Source: Nymphaea colorata (taxonomy: Eukaryota; Streptophyta; Magnoliopsida; Nymphaeales; Nymphaeaceae). From it: a DNA stretch of 64,000 nucleotides. A program made the translations under genes and the position numbers. Numbering within the stretch: position 1 is the stretch's first letter; each line of letters starts with the position of its first letter. Location: assembly GCF_008831285.2 (NCBI RefSeq), contig NC_045139.1, positions 8,030,204 to 8,094,203 on the forward strand. Direction: 5' to 3'. The notes beneath the pieces are model-generated. The model had not been told where the DNA came from, did not search any database, and saw nothing but the letters and a program-made list of their open reading frames with translations. This document shows positions 16,343-28,693 of the stretch, piece after piece.

Positions 16343-18849
16343 GGCGGAAAATTAAGGAGAAACACGAACTTTTAATTTCGATACGTTATCGGCTCGTCTT
16401 ATGACCCTGCAACTAATGGCCTGAATGCCTGATAAGCTCTGAAGAAGACACATAAGGCCCTTCATCTCTCATGTCAAAGACGACGAAGAAGAAAAGGTCT
16501 TCTCTCGTTGTCGTGAGAAAGTGATTGCATCGTAGTCGGTGCCACACTACCACTGCTTTAGAAAGGTATGTGGCTCTGGACCAGTCTTGTTGGATGGGAG
16601 CCGTGTGCCGCGCAACATGGCCAATTAGAATATTATGCAGTGACGTGTACGGTAGTTTGTATACATTCCAAAAAACAAAACTGAGAGTTCAAGAATGTCT
16701 ATGAAAAAACGAGAGAGAAAGTTTTGTATGTTGTTTCATGTATATTACAAAACCTATTACTAATATGTATATGTTTTCTTTCAATAACAAATAAATATGA
16801 AATAACAAATAAATATAAAATAGTGTTTATGAGATAATTAGCTAAACAACGGACGGACGAATGTATGAGATAACATGTATAAGATAATGTTTATGAGATA
16901 ACAAAAAATTTTGTAAGATAATAAAATAACATACATATATATGAGATAACGAGAAACATAAGTATAAGATAATGTTTATGAGATAATAAGATAATGAATG
17001 AGTGTATTAGATAACGTTAAACATAAGTATGAGATAATAAAATATTTATGAGACAATGAGATAATACTAAAGTTTTTTTACTGCTTAAATAAGAGGTATA
17101 TTGGTCATAAAGATTTACCTTTATAGAATCTCAAATTTTCATTTTGCAGTATTTAATATTTATCCATACAAAAAATTTCGTTTTCTATTAATCATGAGCT
17201 TTTTTTGTATGGTGCACCATAAGATATTATATGCACAAGGGCAGCGTATATAATCAGCTTCACCCGTAGGTAGGCAATTTCTGTTTTGAATTCTTAAAAC
17301 ATCAATGTTTTCTATAGAGACAGCACTTTGAGGTACCAAAGATGAGGAGTTGGATGAGGCCTTATACTGTAGGATGGAGCTTTATACTGTAGGATGATGA
17401 GAGGTTGGGACCCAACTTCAACGTTCAACTGAGCATTAGGTCACCCCTACTCACTCTTGAAAAGATTTAAGAACAACAGAAGCACATAGAAAATAGAAAG
17501 TGTCTTATATTCTATTTATATTGAAACATAAAAAGGCATGCAATAGGTGTTTAACTCACTTAGATGACAAGCATGGAATTTGTAAAGTACGAAACCGTAT
17601 GATATTGTGCATTTTAAGTTCTTATATAGCTGTTCAAAAAATGTTAAGTCAAAACTTAGCATGTAAAATGCATGGAGTATAAATTCTTGCTTAACTTTGT
17701 CCTATGAGTTTGAGACGAGTTTATGAAATCTTAAAATTTTTCTGACTATGAAAATGGCCATCAGGTATTAGCAAATGTAGTCGAATTTGGTTTCCGAATC
17801 AAATTGAAAAGCCAAGTAACATAGTTTATTGGCAAATAAAATCAAAATCAATCGAATCAAAATCAGAATCCTTTTTTGAATAGGAATGGTTCTAAGTTAT
17901 TTTAAATTTTAAAAATAAATCAAAAGGAAATAACATTGAACAAAAAAAAAACTTAAAAGTAATATAAATTCATGAACAGTTGAAAAAGAAATAAAACGCG
18001 ACCCCAAGGACGGGGGGATTCCCTGTCCTTTCCTTTTATTTCCAACCAACTGAGATTAAGCAACGGGTTTTTGGAAAAAGCTACCGTCACAGTTTTTTTT
18101 TTTTTTATATGGGAAAATTAATTGTGCTTCTTTTTTTTAATTTAAACCGGAAAAAGTACCACTCCAGTAAAACAGTAAACCGTCACCAAAATTTTCTTCA
18201 AGAGCGTTGCAATGTACAAGCAAAATCGGGCGATTCAGGTTGAATCACCGATTCTGATTTAATTCAGGCGATTCTTTAAAAAATCATCCGACTTTGGAAG
18301 AGCCCTGAATCGCGAAAAGGAGCCGGTTCAATTCCAATTGGCCGATTCGGAAAGATTCCATCTGATTTTAATAATTAGCATATAAGTGAGGAAGCTCGTG
18401 CGTCTATGCTGGTAACACGACACGTGGACCCGACAAGTAAATGAGAAATTGGCTTGCTCTTGTGTCCAATCAACTATGCCCTATTGTTGCCTTTTGGTGT
18501 CCTTTAAACTAGTAATTTCTAGCTGGATCTGTATTATGTGAAATTTTTCGCGTTTATTTTATTAATAATATACATTTTATTATAAAAATATATATTTTAT
18601 ATTTCAAAATATTTTTTTAGTTTAATCGGGTTCAGCCTCGGCTCGGATTTCAAGCATGAGCGGGTATGGGGCCGGACCTACTAATCATATATATTTAGAT
18701 TCCCTATTGCGTCCACATGCACTAAAAATAAAAGGAAAGCTGGCTTTTGTGGGAATATGTAATTGTTTGGCATTTTAATTTCCTTTTTTCTTTTTTCCTT
18801 TTTTTTTTTTTACTCAACAGTACCTATGTTCGCAAGGCTGTGTTAGTAA
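16343..18849. other. 5' flank of copy A and intergenic repeats
   Basis: 16343-16680 is shared with the 5' flank of copy C and so probably contains promoter and leader; no convincing TATA box could be chosen. 16740-17070 is a degenerate array of a short unit (agataatgtttatgagataa type). 17100-18000 holds nothing recognised. 18121-18375 is the inner end of the inverted arm. 18530-18680 is a GC-flanked AT-core dispersed element. Confidence 0.5.
16740..17070. repeat. Degenerate short tandem array (atgagataa family)
   Basis: The words gagataa, agataatgtttatgagataa and ataacaaataaatat recur about a dozen times with drift. It is arm-specific: the other duplication arm lacks it. Confidence 0.6.
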
Positions 18850-20905
18850 ATAAAATTGAGCAGAAAATGTCTGACCATATATAATGCCACTTTTTGTTTT
18901 ATTTCTCAAACTTAAAGATCTGAAACTTAATTTGAGTTCGACAGACACAGTCCGACCTTTCTCGATCGGACTTGGAGAACCAATTTTCATCCGACTAAGC
19001 AACACGATCTCTGCATTATAAAAGGTCCGAAACCCCAATCCATCTAAACCACGTTCACCTTCCCGGTTTTAGTGAAAATGACAAAGCTTCGCTGTTCTCG
19101 AATTACTTCCGAATTAAAGTATTTCTAAATCTTGGACCAGTGCATCCGCTGAAGCGAATTCAACTAACGGTCAAAACGAACACGAGAACAGAAGCCGGCA
19201 GCCGGCATCTACTGGCTCGGACCTGACCGGACTTTTCTTCATCGGTTCTGATGTCCTCCATTAATATACGCTCGTTTCTAAGACAGGCGTGCCACCATTC
19301 TTCTTTGGTGCCAACAAGTCATTGAGTTGGGAAAGTATGAAGACTGCATGCAACTCAATGGAACATTAGTATAATCAATAACAACATCCAACTAACGATC
19401 AAAATTTGAATGCATGAATTGTGGTTCGCAACCCGAGTTCGCAACGAGCTCACTTAACTCATCGCAGTTTGCCGTCAATTTCAGGTCAGCTACCTCACAC
19501 GACTATTTTTTCTTATTATATAACTCTTGAACGAAAATGAAGCATCTCGGTGACAAAGCTCGAACTGGTATTTTCTCCGAGTTCCGGCGGTGGAATTCTG
19601 AACGAAGAAGACCCTTTTCAGCTGCAGCAAGAGATCAGCTTGGTGGAGAGGCAGTAGAGTATTCGGCTAAAAAGGAAGTCAAAACAATATAGGGAAGTAA
19701 AATTTTGGCAGAGGGAGTCTCTAAGTTTATATAGATCTAAATAAATTTGCGTTGCCGAAGGGACCTTCATGTACCCGCCTCTTCCGGCGAGCTTTCCCAA
19801 GGTCCCCACGAAAACAAGACTGCTTTCCGGCGACCTTGCTCCAATTTTCCCAGTGATCGAGAAACCTGGTTATCGGCCTTCAACCAATCCCTGCAGCCGT
19901 AGTCCATCGTCTAGGTGCCACATTCATATTCCAGAACGAGTTAATGAATTCCACATTGCTGCATTTAGTAGAACGCGCAACTCTAGAAACCTGCAGCACT
20001 AATTGCAACAAGCAAGTCATCTTGTAAAAAGGAGCATCACTCACCAAAATACCTTACTTATAAGAGCAGGGAGTAGAAAATTAAAGGCCGGCACAGGGCC
20101 GGGTACCCAAACTTCTTAATCATATCCCAAGTTGCTATATATATATTAATAATAATGATAAGGGTAATGATAATAATACTAATAATGTCCACATATCCAA
20201 TGATGATTTGTCTTGTGCTCAAGTATTTCGTTCTTTTGCTTCATAGTTGAGGAAATAGTTTTACAATACTAACTAAATTATATAATTAAGATATATATAT
20301 ATATATATATATATATAAACACATTTTTAATTGCAAGAACAATTACACTATTTTGTCTGTCATGTCTACCTGCAAAAGATTACCAAGTGAATGCTGAAAT
20401 AAATATAAAGGAAAGACCTTAACAGAAAATTCAACAGTGTAGTTGTGTGTAAGTGTACCTTATTTCTGCATTTGAGCCAAGGGCTATCATTATTGTCCAA
20501 CCCAAGATATTCATTCTGCACATGCGACGAGAAGAAACAAGTAAGCTGAAAGCAACAATTATCTAAAGGAGTTCAAAGGAAAATGACAGTGGGTGGGTCT
20601 TCAAGGGTGCGTCAAACTAAGAAAGAAGTTTTCAGGAAAAACTTTTCAACACCATTACACACACACACTGGAAAGTTGAAATGGACACCAGAGGTCTGAT
20701 TCCATTTTTCCTTGAAAGGAAGTTCTTTCCATCCTCACATTTCCAAAAAATCAAACTCTACCTAAGAGATAAAGCATGTGACCATAAATGTTCTGTCATG
20801 AGACTATCTTTTGTGTCTTCGTCTCTGCATCCACTGATAATAAACAAATTGAAGGTTTTCATTTATTTGAGGCGTGTGTGTGTATGCATGTGTGTGTGTC
20901 TGTAT
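18850..20905 (-). pseudogene. MATE copy A2, relic with exon 4 only
   Basis: On the minus strand this interval follows copy A from intron 3 through intron 6, but exons 5 and 6 are gone. Exon 4 survives at 20458-20514 with 57 nt and both splice sites; the encoded MNILGWTIMIALGSNAEI shows Ala-to-Glu at NAAI. The base after its acceptor is A instead of C, so joining to the usual TG of exon 3 would make TGA, a stop. The R1 repeat at 19295-19765 matches the copy inside intron 5 of gene A, and the intron 6 phrase gatctgaaacttaattt is at about 18915. The interval 19766-20090, where exon 5 should lie, is unrelated sequence. Confidence 0.8.
19295..19765 (-). repeat. Dispersed repeat R1, second copy
   Basis: Direct match to 13195-13665, sitting at the same relative position inside the A2 relic. 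The insertion therefore preceded the A/A2 duplication. Confidence 0.75.
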
Positions 20906-23041
20906 GAGAGAGAGAGAGAGATAGATTTGGTAACTATTTGAAACAATGTTTTTTTAGTCATTCCACTTTTTTCGATATTTTCTTTTTTGTCCTTACACAA
21001 ATATTGGCTAAATTTGTAAAAGTATAGTGAGGAATAGCCACTCTTTTTGTCCTCAAGAAAGTGCTCTTAAATACCGGTAACAACTTTATTGGCCTGTTCA
21101 AATAAAGATCTATTACGCATATATACTTTCCAAATTGTACACGTATCTCAACTCATAATTATATGTTAGACTATATATATATATATATAGAAACAATTAT
21201 ATGAACTTTGGATAACTCGCCACCCCTCTGGCTCTCTCCTATATAACTATCTTACGGGAACATTTGGTAATAAGAAACCACATCTCATCAATCTATCTCA
21301 AAAATTGAGAAAGCTAGGTAAATAATTCATTCAATGCTGTAAAGTTTGTGTATGTGTGTCTTACTTCATAAGAAGAAGCAATATGACCAAACTTGTTTTC
21401 CTTTGGGTTTTGAAAGAAGAGCTTCTCAAATTCAACAACTTCGATCTGACAGAAGTGACATAGTTGACATGAAATTAATGGCAAACTGGTAGAGAGCGGG
21501 ATGAGTTAAGTGGGTCCTAATTTGATCGTTACATGATTTTACTGCTCATTTAATTAATGTTCCATTGTTTTATATGTGTCTCTGATTGCTTAACAATATT
21601 CAGATGAATATGACTCAATCTCACAATTTCTAGTTCGTCTGGGCCAAATTTTAGGTAATAGATATGATAAATTTAGATGGATATATTTCACAGTTGCTCA
21701 AGCATGCTTTTGCGTGATTTCATTGCATTTCAAACCATGATTACCATAAGAAAGCCCACTTGAATAAGCATTCATCTAACCAATTATTGTCGGCCCAAGT
21801 TGGTGGAGCTATCAATCAGAGCAGAGAAAAAACCTACACTGCCAAAAATTACGAAGTTTTCTGTTGAGGTGACTGACTTTCTAGCCCAAGTGAACCATCT
21901 TCGATTTGATAGAAGAACTTTAATGTGCCTTCGACTTGCGGATCAAAGTTCTGACGCCGCGCAGAAGGTGTGATGAAAAGAATTTGGTTTGTACAAAATT
22001 TCATGCACCAGTATGGTTAATGAACAAAATGTTCTCGTTTTAATGAAAAAAGAAATTTTATGTAAAGATAAAGCTAAAGACCAAAAAAAAGTAAAAATAC
22101 TCAAAAGACATTTTTTTTCAACAATTTTCAATAATAACTTTTTTTTTTTTTCTTTTGGCGTATGCACCGAGCAGTGAACCCAACTCAAACTCATGGTCAA
22201 ATCCATATCCGAGGCACATTGGATCAAAAGGCGACTTGTTCAGTTGACTTTGAGTTAAGACCGAAGTCTGGATCTCGTTTTGTTATTTTTGTTTTGTTTG
22301 GATTACAGGTCTGATGTTCATTGTAAAGATCCATGTATTTAGATCTGTATTCATATAACTGGATCCAGGTTGTTCTAAATATGTGTAACGGAATTCAGAC
22401 CCATAAACAAAATCTTTCTCGATTTAGAGGGTCCGCCTGCGTTTCATTCTATGACGAAGTTCCGAAACTCAGCACTACCGGAGATTAGGCCTCCACCCTT
22501 TTTATTGATCAAAAATTGCTATACAAACATACACAGGAGCAAGAATTTATAGATACCTGTGTCTAGCAACAATATCAGAGGAGCGATTATCTTGTACAAA
22601 ACTGATTCTATGACGTATGGTCGTGAGAAGACCCAAGCTGGGCCAGTTGCATGCACTGCCTTCAACCTGTTTAAGGATCCAACTTAGCTACATCTATCAC
22701 TGGAGGCAAGAACAAAATTCATGTCATGGCTGAGACCAGAGTTCTGCAAAAAATTAGTTAAAATAATGGAGGCATCCTTATAGTAGGCCCTGCCACAAAA
22801 CCGAGATGCAAACCTTACATTTTCATTGCCTTCCTTCCTGATGACATAAAACGATGACATTACTGTTGCCTTTCTTAGCAAAAAGAAGTAGACCAAACAC
22901 TCCGATCTAGGCTGGATACCTCTCCCTAAACGCCAATGTCTGTCCGCGTTTTCAGTTTTTTACCACGACCCATCACATTGTCTTCTTGCAGGAGCAGCAT
23001 TGGTTTTTCGTCACTTGTGCTTTTACCTCATACCTTTAAGT
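20906..23041. repeat. 5' flank of copy B; inverted repeat with 37570-39930
   Basis: Blocks 20985-21500, 21600-21900 and 22184-22440 match, in reverse complement and reverse order, 39930-39430, 38170-37870 and 37800-37570. These flank copies B (plus) and D (minus) on their 5' sides. Examples are actttggataactc and gatttcattgcattt. TA (21173-21189) and T-rich tracts occur. No coding region was recognised. Confidence 0.75.
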
Positions 23042-23412
23042 TTGTCACAAAAAACGGGGACGAGTATTAAACGGTGAGGAAAAAAACAGGTAAAATACGG
23101 CAAAGTTTTATATATCGAAAATAAAACGGGAAAAGTTCGGCAAATTTTTAAAAAAAATTAAACATTTAATACATCTTAAAAATTATAAAAAATTATAAAA
23201 AATAATAATTAATAAAAAACGACAAAAAACGGGAAAATAATGGCAAAAAACGGGAAAATAACGTATAATATGGGTATTAAACGTGTATTATACGCGTTTT
23301 TTGTTTTTTGACGTTTTTTTTTAAAACGAGAATAGTACGGGTATTATACGGCAAAACAGTTTTTGGCGTTAAGTACGCGTTTTTTTTAAAAAAACGACGT
23401 TTTTTGTGACAA
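23042..23412. mobile_element. MITE-like element with 15-bp terminal inverted repeats
   Basis: It begins ttgtcacaaaaaacg and ends with the exact complement cgttttttgtgacaa. The interior of about 340 bp is built of aaaacggg and gtattatacg words and has no coding capacity. A clean target-site duplication was not found, so the superfamily is undetermined. Confidence 0.65.
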
Positions 23413-23830
23413 TGGGCCTTTAACTCTATAATGTTTGCATCTGAAGGACTTTTCTTTATTCGTAGCTTCTTAGACTCGCCCTCCATTTGATTTTCTATTG
23501 TCTTTCCCTCCACTTGCCATTTTTTTAGAGTTGTGTTTAAAGGTTGTGGCTTATGTCTACTTGATAGCACATTTGAAATGAGCGCAACAATAAAGAAACA
23601 CCTTCTACTCGCAATATCCCTCTCCCTCCTGCCGACTTCCTTCCAAAACCCACGTTGTCTAGTTGGCCATCCGATTAGGATTAAGATCTGATTATCCTAA
23701 TCCATTTACATCACATCAGGTCCTCTGCTGTTTGTTGTTCAAGTGGTGAAGCGTGGTGAAGCGATTGGTCGCAGGCGGGTACTCCGGCGGACTGGTACGT
23801 GTTCGAATTCGCCCTTTCCCTTCTCTGCTC
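23413..23830. other. Immediate upstream region of copy B
   Basis: No recognisable TATA box. It differs from the upstream sequence of copies A and C, so the promoter of B is not shared with them. Confidence 0.4.
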
Positions 23831-26553
23831 ATGGAAGGAGAGGACCAACGGCCCTTGCTGAATATGGTAGCCATGGAAACGGGAGCACTGGAACCGTGGA
23901 GTTTGGAGGGGACATTGAGCCTATCAATAGCGCAGGGAGATTTTTCGTGCAATTTGGTGCTGAATCAAAGAAACTGTGGTATCTTGGAGGGCCTGCCATC
24001 TTCACAAACCTTTGTCGGTACTCCCTGGGAGCAGTCACTCAAGCCTTTGCTGGGCATCTGGGGACTCTCGAGCTCGCCGCCGTTTCCATGGAGAACTCCG
24101 TTATTGCAGGGTTCTCGTTCGGTGTTACGGTACCATCGATTTCTTTCTCCTTATCCCCAGAACGGATCAAGAATCTGACTTTTCTTCGTTTCATATGAGG
24201 GAGCCTCCCACCATTTTCTACAAAGCTTTTCCAATCAAATATTACGTAAATTGAACTGCCTTCGTTCCCTTCTGATTCATTCTTTCTTTGGGCTGATACG
24301 ACTTTAACTACGATTCTTTTACTATTTACATGCTAAAATTGCCAAGCACTATTCTGACCTCAATGATCATTTTTCGAATCTGCATTTTTTGGCTTGTAGC
24401 TAGGAATGGGAAGTGCACTAGAAACAATATGTGGACAAGCTTATGGAGCAGGGAAGCTTGACATGCTTGGGATTTACTTGCAGAGATCATGGGTCATCCT
24501 GAACTCCACGGCCCTTGTCCTTTGTATATTCTACATCTTTGCTACTCCCTTTCTGAAACTAATTGGGCAGGCCTCGGAGATATCAGAGTCGGCAGGAACG
24601 TTTGCAATATGGATGATCCCGCAGCTCTTTGCTTATTCCATGAACTATCCTATCGCCAAATTCTTGCAGGCACAGAGCAAGATCATGCCAATGGCCGCAA
24701 TAGCATTTGTTGCTCTGGTCCTCCACACTTTCTTCAGTTGATTGCTCATCATAAAGCTGGGTTGGGGACTTGTTGGTGCTGCTGTGGTGCTCGATTCCTC
24801 TTGGTGGTTCATTGTTATTGCTCAATTGGTGTACATTTTCACCGGCACTTGCGGCGAGCTTGGACCGGGTTCTCATGGAAAGCCTTCACTCATCTTTGGG
24901 AATTTTTCAAGCTTTCATTGGCATCTTCCGTCATGCTTTGGTATTTGATACGATGCTTTAATTTGTTTTTTAATCTTACTAATCATACCCTGCAATTGTT
25001 CTTGCGTTCTCACTGCAGTTTTATTATCATCATGACGGTGGCGGTAATGAATTGAGCTTTCAGCTTAGAGCGTTGGTATTACATGGTGTTGATTCTATTT
25101 GCTGGATATTTGAGCAACCCCGAAGTTTCAGTAGATGCACTATCCATTTGGTACGTAAATAAGCCTGACCTCTCTTCTTCTTCTTCTTCTTCTTCTCTCT
25201 CTCTCTCTCTCCCCCTCACTCTTTCCAACACCCAAAAAAGAAAATCTTCACTGAAAAACTGAAGATGTAGGGACTAGGGAAGCAAGGGCAGAAGAGAGGC
25301 TAACTCATTGAACATTTGTTATCTCATTTTTTACTTGTTTGTAAAGATTTACGTTCATATTGATGTAATTTTTTTGGTCTACTTCTTTATCGCTTCCAGC
25401 TTACTAGTTTCTTCCCTTCTGCAGCATGAATATCTTAGGCTGGACTGTCATGGTGGCCTTTGGCTCAAATGCGGCAATAAGGTATGATTTGGGAACCAAC
25501 AAACCCACATGATCTACTTGCAACCAAAAAGTTACACTTATTAGAGTCCATTTAATAAATGAAAGATTTTGTAAATTGTATTGTGAATCTTCCCCAAAAG
25601 TTGGGGTAAATTCATGTAACACTTTTTTAAGGTATTTCATAGATTTACTTTAATCTTTAAACCATATTCATAAAACATAAAACATGTACATGCTATTCTA
25701 CCTGCCGAATATTGTACTCTTAGGTTTTCATTGAGGTTTTTCTTTATCTTTATCTTTATTTTAGTGCTGACATGACCGGGTTTCGTCGGAAGATGCTGTA
25801 GACAAAATAAAAACATTTGCAATATAAGATTCATCCGACAACCTTTGTTTATACTCTGGCGGGCTCACGAGTTTAGTGAAGTCAGCTGTTTCCGAGCCTA
25901 ATTAAATATCACCAGTGGTGCATTTCCATAAATGGGACTTGAGGACTGAAGTACCTAAATTATTGGTTTAAATAAACTTTGTTAAGGCAAAGTCGGATTA
26001 GCTTAATGGAAAAAAACATCCCAGATCCTCAGCCATGCTTCTGTTAATAATAAATATGTTTTTGGCCGGGAATGAAAACAATATGCCAACAAACATAGGA
26101 AACGATATCAAAACGATCAACTCAAAGGTGTATATAGGTTGGACCAGGATTATGTGAAAAAACATGTCTTTGATTCCCCTGAACCTTATGCCTCTATGTT
26201 TTAAGGTAATGGTTCACGGTACTTAAATTGAACGATACACCACTGCAAAAGTACATGAAGAAGATGTGATTTATGTGATTGACTTTCCCTTTTTATTAAT
26301 ACAGAAGTTCAGTATCCAAAATTAATTGAAGAATGTTAATATGAGTAGTTTTTGGTGGCATTAATGCAGTGTGAGGGTGTCAAATGAATTGGGAGCGGGA
26401 AATCCAAGGAGAGCAAAATTTGCAGTGGTGGCTGTGGTGATCTTCACCTTCATCATCGGCCTTGCCATCGCTGCCATTCTGCTCATACTGAGGGATTACT
26501 ATCCGAAGTTGTTCACAAGCAGCTATTGGATGGGTTCGAACTTCTTGGCTTAA
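23831..26553 (+). pseudogene. MATE copy B, truncated pseudogene (exons 1-5)
   Basis: Exons: 23831-24129, 24400-24940, 25064-25150, 25425-25481, and a partial exon 5 from 26370 to about 26523. Lesions against copy A: a net 19-nt loss in the cytoplasmic N-terminus shifts the frame; the last codon of exon 1 is ACG instead of ATG; TGG is changed to TGA at 24739-24741 within FFSWLL; one base is lost near 24853 in the TCGRAW motif (exon 2 is 541 nt instead of 542); and exon 5 breaks off after FTSS, so exons 6-8 are missing. Splice sites of exons 1-4 remain canonical. Motifs [15 protein letters not shown] and [17 protein letters not shown] are clear. It cannot make a full transporter. Confidence 0.92.
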
Positions 26554-27094
26554 TGCATCCTTTGAAGTAAATTGAACTGACGGTCAGCAAACGTACATGA
26601 GAACTCCAGCCGGTAGCGCCGGATGCACCGCTCTCTTGTTCACCTCTGAATCGAACATGTGTGGCTCTCCGCTGTCAAGGCATGCTACAGTACAGTATTA
26701 TACATAGAGACATTTTATAAATGTCCAATGAATCTGTCTCAGTGATTAGTGTCTCAATGATTAGGGCAAGAGTGTCATCTTGAGAAATCTCACCTCACAC
26801 ATGCAATTCCAATACATTGCATTGGACTATATATCATTGTTTGGTAGTAGAGACATTTTATAAATGTCTAATGAATGTGGACATCAAAAGGCAACCTTGG
26901 TCCAATGGGGCATAGTTGATCATATGACTGGACACAAGACCAAGCCGATTTCTCATTTACTTGCCGGGTCCAATTCCATGTGTGGTTCTACCAGCATAGA
27001 CGTACGAGCCTCCTTGAAGGCGGAGGCACATGGTGGTCGTTGTGGGCAATTGCTCACTCAGTCCCACACCAATTACTTACTAATTATTAAAATC
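26554..27094. other. Intergenic after the B breakpoint
   Basis: 26540-26640 resembles 19121-19220 in direct orientation (gaa.tgaac..acggtcaaa type). The 28-bp phrase beginning agagacattttataaatgtc occurs at about 26706 and again at about 26849, about 143 bp apart. No gene. Confidence 0.45.
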
Positions 27095-27575
27095 AGATGG
27101 AATCTTTCTGAATCGGCCAATTCGAATAGAACAGGCTCCTTTTCGATTGGACGATTCAGGGCTCTTCCAAAATCGGAAGCTTTTTTAAAGAATCGCCGGA
27201 ATTAAATAAGAATCGGTGTTTCAACCTGAATCGCCCGAATTGGCGTGTACATTGCAACGCTCTTGGAGAAAACTTTGGTGACAGTTTACTGTTTTACTGG
27301 AGAGGCACTTTATCTGGCTTCGTACTTATTTATTGTCTCGCGCAGATGAGTATACAATATTTGATCTTTAAAGTAAATATACATGTTTTATTTCCATTTT
27401 TTTGGAAAACATGCTGAGCTTTATTTTTGGAATGTATACCAACTATCATGTACGTCACTGCATGCTTTTCTAATTGACCATGTGCGCCCACAGTAACTTG
27501 GCTGGCGGTCCAGAGCGACCTACCTTTTTAAAGCAGTGGTAGTGTGGCACCGACTACACGACGTTCCTGGTGAAG

Positions 27576-28693
27576 AACTAAGGGGCCGTTTGATGGCCTG
27601 GAAATATATTTCAGAAAATATATTTTTGGAAATATAGTATAGGAAATGGAAAAATGGAATGAGAAAAATCTTTCCGATTCCAATTTTAATGTGTGTGTGA
27701 TGACTCAGAAATATATTTTCAATTCTATATTTCTGAGTTTGATGATACAGAAATATATTTCCACATTCTTAGTCTGACCTGCCTTCACAAGTTTCCAACT
27801 AAAAGACTTTGTAAACAGAAAAATCTGAGGAATGGCAGATTATGGTTCAATATTAGAGGAGATTGAGATCTGCAGCCCAAGAGAAGAACAGTTTGTGAAT
27901 GAAAGCTGAAGCATGTTTTCTGCATTAAGTATACAAAACATGTGAAAATGGAGATATGACATTGATATCTAGGAAGTGAAGCACAAAGCACAACAATATG
28001 CATCAAATAAAGCAACAAAATGTAATATGCAAAGAAATTTCTTGGCTGAACAAGAGAAAGCTGAACAGAATGCAGAAGAGAAAAAATGTCTAAATACTAG
28101 AATCCAAAGACAATTGTGATAAACGGGAAGAACAAACTTCTGCAAATAAACCACATAGAAAGGAGGACGATAGTAACCTTACTTGCCCGATTGATCGTTT
28201 GGGTGGGAGTAATGATGCAAGGAACATGCTCTAATTCAGCTTCAATTCCTTTAGCCAGAGATATAATTATAGGAGAACTAAGCCTTTCCTTCCAATTTTT
28301 GCTAATCTCTTTAAATACCACCCTAGTCTCAGTCGACGGCAAACCATTTATCACAATATCTGCGTCCCATATGGCTTCCTGCAAATTGGTGACAAGTTTC
28401 AATGGGCATAACGGCGTATCAATCATGTTCAAGCAGAAACCATCTTTCAAAATTTCGTCTACACAGGGTCCGCTGCTCGCCAAGCCTGCCTTGGACATAC
28501 TTCAGATAAGCGCAGCGTCTGATCAGTCTTCTAAGTACATCTTACCTTGAATTAATCACTTCAAACAAATGCTCTGCCGTTGCTAGGTCGACATACCTAC
28601 CTGCTCTTCTCCAGATCCTAATCTGAATTTTGTCGCGAAAATGGCCGTAGGTATCTTGCAGAAGCACAAGAAAGACGCTGCCCCAAGCACCAG
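27576..28693. mobile_element. Insertion of ~1.1 kb in the 5' flank of copy C
   Basis: The flank shared with copy A stops near 27570 and resumes near 28694. The insert opens near 27590 with ggggccgtttgatggcctgg, a start common among plant hAT-like MITEs, followed by repeated gaaatatatttc words to about 27760. It then carries the GPDH fragment. A matching inverted end at the right edge was not found, so this may be two successive insertions. Confidence 0.6.
28183..28692 (-). pseudogene. Captured fragment of cytosolic NAD-glycerol-3-phosphate dehydrogenase
   Basis: Minus-strand translation starts at GAWGSVF (the Rossmann-loop region) and continues with [20 protein letters not shown], then [53 protein letters not shown] and [14 protein letters not shown], ending at TPTQTINRA with an intact intron donor (GTAAG after 28183). 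This is the conserved order of plant GPDHC1-type glycerol-3-phosphate dehydrogenases, enzymes that interconvert dihydroxyacetone phosphate and glycerol-3-phosphate in the cytosol. An in-frame TAA at 28542-28544 replaces Glu, and a one-base shift lies near 28465. With an intron donor present and both ends cut, it is a captured genomic exon, not a processed copy. Confidence 0.85.

Noticed and set aside
16740-17070. Array of short repeats as a CRISPR-like locus
   Set aside because: Units are degenerate and vary in spacing with no unique spacers; plant nuclear context.
23743-24198. Upstream alternative start that would keep the main frame of copy B open
   Set aside because: The frame begins with GTG codons, has no ATG before ENSVIAG, and its added N-terminus has no match in other copies; the later stop and truncation kill the gene anyway.
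24489-25055. 188-aa frame read as a separate gene
   Set aside because: It is an alternate-frame shadow of copy B exon 2; the true frame there reads MATE motifs.
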